From: Flavobacterium quisquiliarum
GTDB taxonomy: Bacteria > Bacteroidota > Bacteroidia > Flavobacteriales > Flavobacteriaceae
Reading direction: 5' to 3'
Length of the DNA: 64,000 bases
Assembly (NCBI RefSeq): GCF_019308285.1
Contig: NZ_WWEM01000039.1
Span: 299,268 to 363,267 of the forward strand
Shown: positions 34,744 to 42,736 of the stretch, piece after piece
How the letters are laid out: every line of letters starts with the position of its first letter
Numbering within the stretch: the first letter of the stretch is position 1
Notes under the pieces: generated by a model
Told to the model about the DNA's origin: nothing
The model's database searches: none
Seen by the model: the letters and a program-made list of their open reading frames with translations, nothing else
Position numbers and translations under genes: made by a program

Positions 34744-35460
34744 ATGGTTGAAAATGTAGATGATAAAACTGCCTCAAAAAATGAGCACAGTGCCATGAAC
34801 GCAATCACGATTGACTGCGTTATTTTTGGTTTTGACAAAGGCAGTCTTGAAGTACTACTGGTACAGCATGGTGAAGGTATCAGCAAGGGAAAATGGGGTC
34901 TGCCGGGAGGATGGATTTATAAAAAAGAAAGCACAGACAATGCCGCTCATCGATTATTGAATGAGCTGACTGGTCTTGATAATATTTACCTCGAACAGCT
35001 GAAAGCCTTTGGAGATCCAGATCGTTTTCCGCTGAGACGCGTCATTACAATTGGATATTATGCTCTTGTAAAAAGAGAAGATTACAATATTAAGGCAGGT
35101 TTTACGGCTTCAGACGCCAAATGGTATAAAATAAACAGCATTCCCGATTTGATTTATGATCATAATGAAATCTTGGCCTACAGTTTAAAACATCTTAGAA
35201 ATAGAGTCCGTCAGACTCCAATCGGATTTAATCTACTTCCTGAAAAATTTACTTTATTACAGCTCATGAGATTGTACGAAGAAATTTTAGGAATCGAGAT
35301 GGACAAACCTAATTTTAGGAGAAAAATTCTTCACATGAAACTTTTGGTAGCTTTAGACGAAAAACAACAAGATGTTTCACATCGAGCAGCACAGCTGTAC
35401 AAATTTGATCCAGAAATCTATAAGAAATTAACTGAAAAAGGATTTAATTTTGAATTCTAA
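34744..35460 (+). CDS. Nudix-type (NrtR/AraR-like) transcription regulator 1
   Basis: I start at ATG 34744 (238 residues); a TTG seven codons earlier is possible. Residues about 20-140 form a Nudix fold ('TIDCVIFGFDKGSLEVLLVQHGEG..KWGLPGGW'), but the Nudix box is degenerate: the RExxEE segment reads 'RLLNEL', so pyrophosphatase activity is probably lost. The C-terminal part ('RQTPIGFNLLPEKFTLLQLMRLYEEILG...FRRKILHM') is the winged-helix DNA-binding domain typical of NrtR-related regulators such as AraR of Bacteroides. Such proteins use the Nudix domain to sense a sugar. Divergent placement from susC makes it the likely regulator of this PUL. Confidence 0.87.
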   Translation: MVENVDDKTASKNEHSAMNAITIDCVIFGFDKGSLEVLLVQHGEGISKGKWGLPGGWIYKKESTDNAAHRLLNELTGLDNIYLEQLKAFGDPDRFPLRRVITIGYYALVKREDYNIKAGFTASDAKWYKINSIPDLIYDHNEILAYSLKHLRNRVRQTPIGFNLLPEKFTLLQLMRLYEEILGIEMDKPNFRRKILHMKLLVALDEKQQDVSHRAAQLYKFDPEIYKKLTEKGFNFEF

Positions 35461-35506
35461 TTTTCAGTACGTGAAATCTTTTTAAACTTCGAAACACAAT
35501 ATTAAA

Positions 35507-36208
35507 TTGACAGAAATAACTACTAACGACCACAAACCAGCTGTTGAAGGAATCACAATTGACTGTGTTTTCTTCGGTTTTAACAAAGAGAGTCTCGAAG
35601 TTCTCCTCGTGCAGCACGCACAAGGTGAAAGTAAAGGTAAATGGGGACTTCTGGGCGGATGGCTGCAACGCGAAGAAAGTGCCGACGATGCCGCCCAGCG
35701 TATTTTGCAGGAACTTACTGGACTGGAAGATATTTATCTAGAGCAGTTAAAAGCTTTTACAAATCCCAAACGTGTTTTGGAAAGACGTGTCGTAACTATT
35801 GGTTATTACACTTTGGTCAATCGAGAAGATTATAATATCAAAGCGAGTTTAAAAGTTATTGAAGCCAAATGGTATAAAATAAATGAAATTCCAGACCTGA
35901 TTTTTGACCACAATGAAATTTTAGAATTCAGTTTATTGCAGCTTAGAAATAGAGTGCGTCAAGCGCCAATTGGATTTAACCTTCTTCCTGAAAAATTTAC
36001 TCTATTGCAACTGATGCATTTGTATGAAGAAATTCTAGGAATTGAATTGGACAAATCTAATTTTAGACGAAAAATTCTGCACATGAAACTCTTGACTGCA
36101 TTGGATGAAAAGCAAAAAGACGTTTCGCACAGAGCGGCTAAACTTTATAAATTTGATGATGAGATGTACAAAAAATTAACTCAAAAAGGGTTTAATTTTG
36201 AATATTAA
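35507..36208 (+). CDS. Nudix-type transcription regulator 2 (tandem paralogue)
   Basis: A 233-residue paralogue of the preceding protein, about two-thirds identical by eye along the whole length, including the winged-helix part ('RQAPIGFNLLPEKFTLLQLMHLYEEILG'). Its Nudix box is also degenerate ('RILQEL'), and the motif before it reads LLGGW where the first paralogue has LPGGW. There is no ATG before the conserved domain, so a TTG start at 35507-35509 is used. It lies 46 bp behind regulator 1, the two presumably co-transcribed. It may bind the same operator as a heteromer or answer a different sugar. Confidence 0.82.
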   Translation: MTEITTNDHKPAVEGITIDCVFFGFNKESLEVLLVQHAQGESKGKWGLLGGWLQREESADDAAQRILQELTGLEDIYLEQLKAFTNPKRVLERRVVTIGYYTLVNREDYNIKASLKVIEAKWYKINEIPDLIFDHNEILEFSLLQLRNRVRQAPIGFNLLPEKFTLLQLMHLYEEILGIELDKSNFRRKILHMKLLTALDEKQKDVSHRAAKLYKFDDEMYKKLTQKGFNFEY

Positions 36209-36273
36209 TGCCAATTTTAATTCACATCTTTCAACTATCTAAGATCAGCATTCCAGAATCCAAAACTTTGCGC

Positions 36274-36281
36274 TATCTTTG
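36274..36281 (+). promoter_or_regulatory. -7 box of lepA
   Basis: TATCTTTG followed by CGCC lies 89 nt before the lepA ATG. It is an exact TAnnTTTG match with the same CGCC extension as at 6307. No clear -33 was found. Confidence 0.5.
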
Positions 36282-36370
36282 CGCCTTAATAACACGCTTT
36301 AAAGCAATTGCTTTGGTGTGAATTATTCCCAAAAAATACTAAAACTCGTTTAGAGAACTGATATATTAAA

Positions 36371-38167
36371 ATGAAGAAGATACGTAACTTTTGCATTATT
36401 GCACACATTGACCACGGTAAAAGTACATTGGCGGACAGATTATTAGGCGCAACACAAACCGTTACAGCTCGTGAAGAAAAAGCACAATTGCTTGACAACA
36501 TGGACTTGGAGCGTGAACGTGGAATTACCATTAAGAGTCATGCCATTCAGATGGAATACAAATACAAAGGCGAGGAATATATCTTAAACTTAATTGATAC
36601 TCCCGGCCACGTAGATTTTTCGTATGAAGTTTCGAGATCTATTGCTGCCTGTGAGGGAGCTTTATTGATTGTTGATGCGGCACAAAGTATTCAGGCACAA
36701 ACGATTTCAAATTTATATTTAGCATTAGAAAACGACTTAGAAATCATTCCGGTTTTGAATAAAGTTGATTTACCAAGTGCAAATCCAGAAGAAGTTAGTG
36801 ATGATATTATCGATTTATTAGGATGTAAATTAGAAGATATTATTCATGCTTCTGGAAAAACTGGTTTTGGTGTTGAAAATATCTTAGCAGCCATTATCGA
36901 AAAAATTCCAGCTCCAAAAGGAAATTCAGAAGAACCGTTACAAGCTTTGATTTTTGACTCGGTTTACAATCCATTTCGTGGAATCGAAGTAATCTTTAGA
37001 GTTGTAAATGGTGAAATCAAAAAAGGCCAGAAAATTAAATTCATGGCTACAGACAACGAATATTTTGCTGATGAAATTGGAACTTTAAAATTAAACCAGG
37101 TTCCTAAAAATGTAGTATCTGCGGGAGATGTTGGTTATTTGATTTCTGGAATTAAAGAAGCACGTGAAGTAAAAGTGGGTGATACGATTACTGATGCGAA
37201 AGTACCAACTACCAATATGATTACTGGTTTTGAGGACGTAAAACCAATGGTATTTGCCGGAATTTATCCCGTTGATACAGAAGATTATGAAGATTTACGT
37301 TCTTCGATGGAAAAATTACAGTTGAATGATGCTTCATTAGTTTTTACTCCTGAAAGTTCTGCTGCATTAGGATTTGGTTTCCGATGCGGATTCTTAGGAA
37401 TGCTTCACATGGAAATCATTCAGGAACGTTTAGAACGTGAGTTTGATATGACTGTAATTACTACAGTTCCTAACGTTTCTTATTTAGCTTATACTAAAAA
37501 ACATCCAGAAACTCCATTAATCGTAAATAATCCATCCGATTTGCCAGAGCCTTCAAAACTAGACAGGGTTGAAGAGCCATTTATCAAAGCTACTATCATT
37601 ACAAAATCTGACTTTGTTGGAAACGTAATGAGCTTATGTATCGAAAAACGTGGTTTAATTACCAATCAAACTTATTTAACTACTGAACGTGTTGAATTAA
37701 ACTTTGATATGCCTTTGGCAGAAATTGTATTTGATTTTTATGATCGTTTAAAAACAGTTTCTAAAGGTTATGCTTCTTTCGATTATTCTCCAATTGGAAT
37801 GCGAACTTCTAAATTAGTGAAATTGGATGTCCTTTTAAATGCACAAACAGTAGATGCACTTTCTGCGTTAATTCACGAAGATAACGCTTACAACATCGGT
37901 AAAAAAATGACCGAGAAATTGCGTGAGTTAATTCCAAGACAACAATTTGATATTCCAATTCAAGCTGCAATTGGAGCTAAAATTATTGCTCGTGAAACGA
38001 TTAAAGCACTTCGTAAAGACGTTACCGCAAAATGTTATGGTGGAGATATTTCGCGTAAGCGTAAATTACTGGAAAAACAGAAAAAAGGTAAAAAACGTAT
38101 GCGTCAGGTAGGAAACGTTGAGATTCCGCAAGAAGCATTTATGGCTGTTTTAAAATTGAATGATTAA
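36371..38167 (+). CDS. lepA: Elongation factor 4 (back-translocating GTPase LepA)
   Basis: The 598-residue length is typical. GTPase motifs are in order: 'AHIDHGKSTLADR' (P-loop), 'RERGITIKS' (switch I), 'DTPGHVDF' (switch II), 'NKVDLP'. After the EF-Tu-like domain II comes the LepA-specific C-terminal domain with 'RRKLLEKQKKGKKRMR', 'GNVEIPQEAFMAVLK' at the end. It binds stalled or mis-translocated ribosomes and acts in 30S maturation or translation under stress in other bacteria. Monocistronic: promoter box upstream at 36274 and a hairpin terminator downstream at 38214. Confidence 0.97.
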   Translation: MKKIRNFCIIAHIDHGKSTLADRLLGATQTVTAREEKAQLLDNMDLERERGITIKSHAIQMEYKYKGEEYILNLIDTPGHVDFSYEVSRSIAACEGALLIVDAAQSIQAQTISNLYLALENDLEIIPVLNKVDLPSANPEEVSDDIIDLLGCKLEDIIHASGKTGFGVENILAAIIEKIPAPKGNSEEPLQALIFDSVYNPFRGIEVIFRVVNGEIKKGQKIKFMATDNEYFADEIGTLKLNQVPKNVVSAGDVGYLISGIKEAREVKVGDTITDAKVPTTNMITGFEDVKPMVFAGIYPVDTEDYEDLRSSMEKLQLNDASLVFTPESSAALGFGFRCGFLGMLHMEIIQERLEREFDMTVITTVPNVSYLAYTKKHPETPLIVNNPSDLPEPSKLDRVEEPFIKATIITKSDFVGNVMSLCIEKRGLITNQTYLTTERVELNFDMPLAEIVFDFYDRLKTVSKGYASFDYSPIGMRTSKLVKLDVLLNAQTVDALSALIHEDNAYNIGKKMTEKLRELIPRQQFDIPIQAAIGAKIIARETIKALRKDVTAKCYGGDISRKRKLLEKQKKGKKRMRQVGNVEIPQEAFMAVLKLND

Positions 38168-38213
38168 ACTTTAGTATTAAGATTTAAGTACTAAGTATTA
38201 AGTATTAAGATAT

Positions 38214-38239
38214 AACCCGATGACTTTCGTTATCGGGTT
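38214..38239 (+). terminator. lepA terminator
   Basis: AACCCGAT (38214-38221) pairs with ATCGGGTT (38232-38239) and is followed by TTGTTTTT. Just before it lies a run of AAGTATTAAG/AAGTACTAAG direct repeats (about 38172-38210). Confidence 0.75.
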
Positions 38240-38264
38240 TTGTTTTTATAATATGTTTATAAAA

Positions 38265-38789
38265 CTAATCATTATCAGAATACATCAATTTTGATAAAAT
38301 ATACTTTACTAGTAAACCTGTTCCAAAAGCTACCGCTGCAGGAATAAAAAGCTCAAATCGCATATAAGTTTCCTTGTTTCTCAAATAATAGTCGAAAGCA
38401 AAAGGCATCATGAGTGCCGTAATTACAAATCCAGCAATTGCGGCTATTCTTCTTTTCGGGAATCCCCAATAAGCTGCAAAGGATGCTATTACCAAAGAAA
38501 TTAAAATGATCCAGATATTCATCTCACCCATCATAGCGGAAAATAAAGAGGAAGCCCACAAAATACACCACGCAACATTTTTCTTATCCTCTGTCTGTTT
38601 GCTTTCTTTTATTTCTTGAGACAACTCATCCTTAAAATCTAATACTACTTTATTGACTAAAAAATCTGCAATACCAGGATCATAGCCAATTCTTACAAGA
38701 CTTTTTATTTCATATTCACTATCAAAAGTACCATTTCTCATCCTATTTCTTAACTCGGCTTCTTGGTTCTGGGTCAGTTTATTGTACAT
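38265..38789 (-). CDS. Four-helix membrane protein of unknown function
   Basis: A 174-residue protein with a charged, helical N-terminal part of about 70 residues ('EAELRNRMRNGTFDSEYEIKSLVRIGYDPG', 'DELSQEIKESKQTEDKK') and four hydrophobic segments (about 73-88, 92-108, 115-133 and 145-165). The N-terminal cytosolic part, with its 'IGYDPGIADFLVNK' turn, has no match I can name. Monocistronic: a TATTTTTG box lies 26 nt upstream on the minus strand, and the lepA terminator lies downstream. Confidence 0.65.
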   Translation of the reverse strand: MYNKLTQNQEAELRNRMRNGTFDSEYEIKSLVRIGYDPGIADFLVNKVVLDFKDELSQEIKESKQTEDKKNVAWCILWASSLFSAMMGEMNIWIILISLVIASFAAYWGFPKRRIAAIAGFVITALMMPFAFDYYLRNKETYMRFELFIPAAVAFGTGLLVKYILSKLMYSDND

Positions 38790-38814
38790 TTATTAGTCTC
38801 TTTTTTTTATTAAT

Positions 38815-38822
38815 CAAAAATA
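38815..38822 (-). promoter_or_regulatory. -7 box of the 38265-38789 gene
   Basis: The minus strand reads TATTTTTG, 26 nt upstream of the ATG. Confidence 0.4.
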
Positions 38823-39039
38823 TCAAAAACAATAACTAAAATTTCTTACAGCATGATAAATTCTTCATTTTTTTATTTTAAATCTATTTCTATCGTTTAA
38901 TTAAAACAAGTAAAAACCTGTTAATTTATACAAATATTAACTTAATAAATTGATTTTTAACGCGTTTGACTAAACTCAAAGTGATTTAAAATGAGAAAAA
39001 GTATTTTTAATCTTACAAACAATTAAATTATGTAAGATT

Positions 39040-39657
39040 ATGAAAACTAAATTATCAGTTATTTTAGCCCTTTTTACCTTTTGTTTTGCAAACGCTCAAG
39101 AAGACCAAGCTGAAGCTGAAATGAATTCTGCAAAAGGTGTGACTTTTCAACAAGGAGATATGTTTCTTGAAGGTTCTATTAAAATTAGTACTGGTGGCAC
39201 AGCCGATTATTATGGATTTAGTCCAAAGTTTGGCTATTTGCTAAATGATAAATTTGCAGTTGGAGCCAAATTAAATTATTCAAGTAACAAAGTAGAAGCA
39301 ACACAAGTAAAAACAAATGTATTTGGGGTTGGAGCTTTTGCTCGTTACTATTTCTTAGAATTAGACAAAAAACGTTTTAAAACTTATGCTGAACTTGGTT
39401 TAGGTTATGGAAGAAACAAAACCGAAACACCACTTGTTGGCAGTGACACAGACAACAGTTTAACTGCCGATATTAATGTCGGATTAAACTACTTTGTTAC
39501 CAAAAATATTGCGGTAACTTTTGTGCTAGCAAATGTTCTGGCTTACAACAGCGTTTCTCCAGAAAATGGTCCATCTTCGGATACTTTTCAATTAAACATC
39601 AATTTATTTGAGAATATTTTTGATCAGCCACAATTTGGAGTTTTGTACAGATTTTAA
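39040..39657 (+). CDS. Small outer-membrane beta-barrel protein
   Basis: The 205-residue protein has a signal peptide ('MKTKLSVILALFTFCFANAQ'). The mature part shows eight or so amphipathic strands with loops: 'FSPKFGYLLNDKFAVGAKLNYSSN', 'VGAFARYYFLELDKKRFKTYAELGLGYG', 'NVGLNYFVTKNIAVTFVLANVLAYN', and the C-terminal aromatic strand 'QFGVLYRF'. This fits OmpW/OmpX-type 8-stranded porin-like proteins common in Flavobacteriia. It was probably expressed alone; a stem-loop terminator follows 23 bp after the stop. The specific ligand is unknown. Confidence 0.8.
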   Translation: MKTKLSVILALFTFCFANAQEDQAEAEMNSAKGVTFQQGDMFLEGSIKISTGGTADYYGFSPKFGYLLNDKFAVGAKLNYSSNKVEATQVKTNVFGVGAFARYYFLELDKKRFKTYAELGLGYGRNKTETPLVGSDTDNSLTADINVGLNYFVTKNIAVTFVLANVLAYNSVSPENGPSSDTFQLNINLFENIFDQPQFGVLYRF

Positions 39658-39680
39658 ATCTTTATAATAAACTATAAAGC

Positions 39681-39709
39681 AAAGCTGTCTCAATTTTTGG
39701 GACAGCTTT
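39681..39709 (+). terminator. Terminator of the barrel gene
   Basis: AAAGCTGTC (39681-39689) pairs with GACAGCTTT (39701-39709), followed by TTTATT. Confidence 0.75.
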
Positions 39710-39736
39710 TTTATTTAGTCAAAATTTTGGCTGATT

Positions 39737-40231
39737 TTACGCTGACGGCTGATTGAGAGACCATCCATCCAAAATTAGATTTTGAATAACCCTGTCATTG
39801 TCAGTTCCATCCTGCAAATTATAAATATTCTCTTTTGCAACAAAAAACTGAGTGAGTTTATGTGATCCATAAAATCCTCCTGTAACAATCGCAAAAAATC
39901 CAGCTATGAAAAGGAACACACCTAAAACCGAAATATAATAAAACAAAAGTCCCATTAAAACTGGAACTATCATCCAAGTTATTAATCTAGACTTAACCAC
40001 AGATTTATCATGAATTTCTCTGCACGATGCGCACCTTGGAATCCCAATTAAAAGTGTTGAATATTTTACAGATCTGTATACAATAAGATTAGTACGATCA
40101 TCAGTAACATAAAGCGCTACGAAATGTGTGTCTTTCATGTTTTTTATTTGCGATTCTTCGCAATAGGCACATGTAGTTTCTTTTGGCTCAAATCTCTTTT
40201 CATATTCATTGAAAATGTAGTTATTGATCAT
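39737..40231 (-). CDS. Membrane protein with Cys-pair motifs, unknown function
   Basis: A 164-residue protein starting at ATG 40229-40231. A longer frame from a TTG at 40276 would overlap the promoter box at 40274-40281 and is rejected. It has an N-terminal 'CAYCEESQ' and a 'CASCREIH' near the middle, which could bind a metal, then two hydrophobic segments ('LITWMIVPVLMGLLFYYISVLGVFLFIAGFFAIVTG') separated by a tight turn. The C-terminal tail is cytosolic ('LILDGWSLNQPSA'). I do not recognise the family. Small Zn-ribbon membrane proteins of this kind are common hypotheticals in Bacteroidota. Confidence 0.65.
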   Translation of the reverse strand: MINNYIFNEYEKRFEPKETTCAYCEESQIKNMKDTHFVALYVTDDRTNLIVYRSVKYSTLLIGIPRCASCREIHDKSVVKSRLITWMIVPVLMGLLFYYISVLGVFLFIAGFFAIVTGGFYGSHKLTQFFVAKENIYNLQDGTDNDRVIQNLILDGWSLNQPSA

Positions 40232-40273
40232 ATATTTACTTTTAAACTTAATAATGTTGTTTGTATTACTCTC

Positions 40274-40281
40274 CAAAAATA
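40274..40281 (-). promoter_or_regulatory. -7 box of the 39737-40231 gene
   Basis: The minus strand reads TATTTTTG, 42 nt upstream of the chosen ATG. Its position is the argument against the TTG start. Confidence 0.45.
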
Positions 40282-40323
40282 CCTTTTCCTATTTTAATAA
40301 TTAAAAAAAAATGCCAAAAACTG

Positions 40324-40331
40324 TATCTTTG
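40324..40331 (+). promoter_or_regulatory. -7 box of the WYL regulator gene
   Basis: TATCTTTG on the plus strand, 67 nt before the ATG at 40399. It lies 42 bp from the divergent box at 40274-40281. Confidence 0.45.
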
Positions 40332-40398
40332 AATCTCTGCAAAAACTTAGTTCCGATAGGTGCTAAGATTACTGCACAAAATCTTAGAATTTAAAAAA

Positions 40399-41358
40399 AT
40401 GCTCGACGAAACTCCAAAACGATTTGACCGAATTATCGCCATTCTAATCCAATTGCAATCTAAAAAGATTGTAAAAGCACAGGAATTGGCCGATCGTTTT
40501 GATTGTAGTTTAAGAACTATTTACAGGGATATCAGAACTCTTGAAGCATCCGGAGTTCCCATTTACAGCGAAGCCGGAGTTGGTTATGCTTTAATGGACG
40601 GTTATAGATTGCCACCTGTCATGTTTACTCGCGAAGAAGTGAGCAGTTTTATTGCAGCAGAAAAACTAATGCAAAAATTTACCGATCCTTCTTTGGGAAC
40701 ACATTATGCATCGGCCATGTTTAAATTAAAATCCGTTTTAAGAAGTACCGACAAAGATTACCTTTCAAATATCGAATCCAGAATCGTAATGCAGACTGCT
40801 GAACCGATGTTTAATGATAATTCGCCAAACACACTATCTGTTCTTTTTGAAGGTATTGCTGAGAAAAAACAGATTCTTTTGACGTATAAAACTTTTGAGA
40901 AAGACGAAACCACACAACGTAATCTGGAACCTATTGGAGTTTTTCACGATAATAATAACTGGTATTTTTTAGGATACTGTCATCTTCGAAAAGATTACCG
41001 TCAGTTTAGAACCGACCGAATTCAGGGAATCAAAAAAACCGACGTTAATTTTACAATTGAACACGATGATTTAGAAACTTATTTGACTAAAACAGAAACC
41101 TGTCCAACAACAAAAGTCCGCCTTTTAATTGACCGTAAAATAGCAAGATATTTAGCGAGCGAGAGAAAATATCATGGTTTTATTTCACAAAAAGAAGTTG
41201 ATGATAAAATCGAAATGACCTTTATGTCCAGAGATATCAATAATGCATTTCCGAGATGGTTTTTGATGTTTGGAGATTATGCTGAAATTCTGGAACCTGA
41301 AGTATTAAAAACAAACGTTCTAAAATTACTGGACATCAATAGGAAAAGGTTATCATAA
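40399..41358 (+). CDS. WYL-domain transcription regulator (YafY-like)
   Basis: I start at ATG 40399 (319 residues); the upstream extension from 40360 is a weak-start frame. The N-terminal winged HTH ('RFDRIIAILIQLQSKKIVKAQELADRFDCSLRTIYRDIRTLEASGVPI') is the HTH_11/DeoR-like fold. The middle WYL domain ('LEPIGVFHDNNNWYFLGYCHLRKDYRQFRTDRIQGI') is thought to bind nucleic acid or nucleotide ligands. A C-terminal WCX-like extension follows. It is convergent with two DinB-like genes, with a bidirectional terminator between. This regulator/DinB neighbourhood is frequent in Bacteroidota, so control of those genes is possible but not shown. Confidence 0.88.
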   Translation: MLDETPKRFDRIIAILIQLQSKKIVKAQELADRFDCSLRTIYRDIRTLEASGVPIYSEAGVGYALMDGYRLPPVMFTREEVSSFIAAEKLMQKFTDPSLGTHYASAMFKLKSVLRSTDKDYLSNIESRIVMQTAEPMFNDNSPNTLSVLFEGIAEKKQILLTYKTFEKDETTQRNLEPIGVFHDNNNWYFLGYCHLRKDYRQFRTDRIQGIKKTDVNFTIEHDDLETYLTKTETCPTTKVRLLIDRKIARYLASERKYHGFISQKEVDDKIEMTFMSRDINNAFPRWFLMFGDYAEILEPEVLKTNVLKLLDINRKRLS

Positions 41359-41394
41359 AAAAACTCCTGAAAACATTATCTTCAGGAGTTTTTT
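41358..41394. terminator. Bidirectional terminator between WYL and DinB genes
   Basis: A perfect 13-bp stem AAAAAACTCCTGA (41358-41370) pairs with TCAGGAGTTTTTT (41382-41394). It overlaps the last base of the WYL stop codon. Confidence 0.85.
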
Positions 41395-41397
41395 CGT

Positions 41398-41895
41398 TTA
41401 TTTCTGTTTTATGACATTGTAAAAATTATAATCTGTATTGGAAGCATCAGTAATTCCGATATTTCTTCCTATAGTTACAATCTGTCCGCGGTGATATGTG
41501 CCGTGATTAATTACCTGAATCAGATAATCTGCAATTGGCAGTTCACATTCAAACCATGGATTTGTTATTTTAATTTCTGTGCTTAAATCTTCTTCAGACA
41601 ATGAGTTGATGAAGTATTTCAATTTTGCAGATGAATTGAGCAATCCTTCAAAAATCTCTTCTTTAGATAATTCGTTTTCTGCCTTCTTTTGAGAAACATC
41701 TTTTTGAGAAATTACAGAAAACCAATATTCTTCTGTAGACCAAATATGGTCGAGTGTTTTCATTATGGTTGAAAAGCTCGAAGGCACTTCTGCATACAAC
41801 AATTCATCTGACTTCGGCGAAAGCCAGTTTACAAATTGCTGGTTTACCCATAAATTATAATCGGCATAATTGGACATTATCTTCTTTAAACTCAT
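41398..41895 (-). CDS. DinB/YfiT-like four-helix protein 1
   Basis: A 165-residue protein with the DinB superfamily four-helix bundle: helix 1 'MSNYADYNLWVNQQFVNWL', the first metal-ligand His in 'TLDHIWSTEEYWF', and the HxxxH pair in 'VINHGTYHRGQI'. These three His residues form the divalent-metal site of the family. Members include bacillithiol transferases and damage-inducible proteins. The exact reaction is unknown here. It is downstream of a second DinB-like gene on the same strand (47 bp), probably co-transcribed. Confidence 0.82.
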   Translation of the reverse strand: MSLKKIMSNYADYNLWVNQQFVNWLSPKSDELLYAEVPSSFSTIMKTLDHIWSTEEYWFSVISQKDVSQKKAENELSKEEIFEGLLNSSAKLKYFINSLSEEDLSTEIKITNPWFECELPIADYLIQVINHGTYHRGQIVTIGRNIGITDASNTDYNFYNVIKQK

Positions 41896-41942
41896 TGTCT
41901 TAATTTTAGATTTGTATTATTAAGTTAAGAAAAAAATATCAA

Positions 41943-42422
41943 TTATCTTTCCCAGAAAAACGGCGGTTCGATATTTAAGGCTCTTAAATACACATAAGCT
42001 TGTCCTCTGTGATGCACTTCGTTATCAATAAAATATAAGATATTCTGAATAATTGGAAATTCATACTGTCCAAAAAGATTAAAAGTTTCGCTGAAATCTT
42101 CAATAGACAATTGTTCCCAGTATGTATTGATTTCTTCTGTAGCTTCATCCCATTTTTCCAGATATTGTGCTTTAAAAATCAATTTTTCTCCTCCTTCTGA
42201 AAATGCTTCAGTTTGTTTCGTTACAATTCCTCTAAGTCCTGGAACTGCAATAGCCAAAAGTTCATCAACCAATTTTGCAAAAGGACGCATACCTCCTATT
42301 GAAAATTCGAAGAAATCTTTCTCTGGAAAAATCTCAATTAATCGACGTGTAAGAGCACGATGTCCTTGCCAGTGTTTCAATAAATCTTCTTGTGTAATTA
42401 CTTGTGCAGCTAATGTTTTCAT
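41943..42422 (-). CDS. DinB-like four-helix protein 2, altered metal site
   Basis: A 159-residue DinB-superfamily protein. The C-terminal pair is present ('EVHHRGQAYVYLRALNIEPPFFWER'), but the position where the first His ligand is expected reads 'FAKLVDELLAIAV', with acidic residues and no His. The metal site may use Asp/Glu or be absent. N-terminal 'DLLKHWQGHRALTRRLIEIFP' is the first helix. It is the first gene of the two-gene DinB unit, with a TACTTTTG box 30 nt upstream. Function unknown. Confidence 0.8.
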   Translation of the reverse strand: MKTLAAQVITQEDLLKHWQGHRALTRRLIEIFPEKDFFEFSIGGMRPFAKLVDELLAIAVPGLRGIVTKQTEAFSEGGEKLIFKAQYLEKWDEATEEINTYWEQLSIEDFSETFNLFGQYEFPIIQNILYFIDNEVHHRGQAYVYLRALNIEPPFFWER

Positions 42423-42736
42423 GGTTTTAAAGTTTAAATATTTTTAATACTTCAAAAGTAGAATGGGCCGGTGACAACAGTTTGTCAGTAGGAAAAATAA
42501 TTTTTAGAATATTTTAGAATTCATTCTTTAATCGTAACAAAAACTAACGCTTCTCTTTCCTATTTAAACAACTTAGGCTCTTTATTTACAAGCGGTTCAC
42601 TAATAATTTAACACAATTAAAATTCTCTTTCATTTTTGTTTAAATAAGGTTAAAGAATCATAAAATACTGATAATCATAATTTTAAATATAAATAATTTC
42701 GTAACTTTAAATAACCCTACTAATAAAATATGAATT
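42423..42736. other. 314-bp AT-rich divergent intergenic region
   Basis: Apart from the DinB -7 box at 42453-42460 and a near-match TAACTTTA about 35 nt before the 42737 gene, I see no hairpin, repeat or small gene here. Confidence 0.6.
42453..42460 (-). promoter_or_regulatory. -7 box of the DinB pair
   Basis: The minus strand reads TACTTTTG, 30 nt upstream of the ATG at 42422. Confidence 0.4.
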
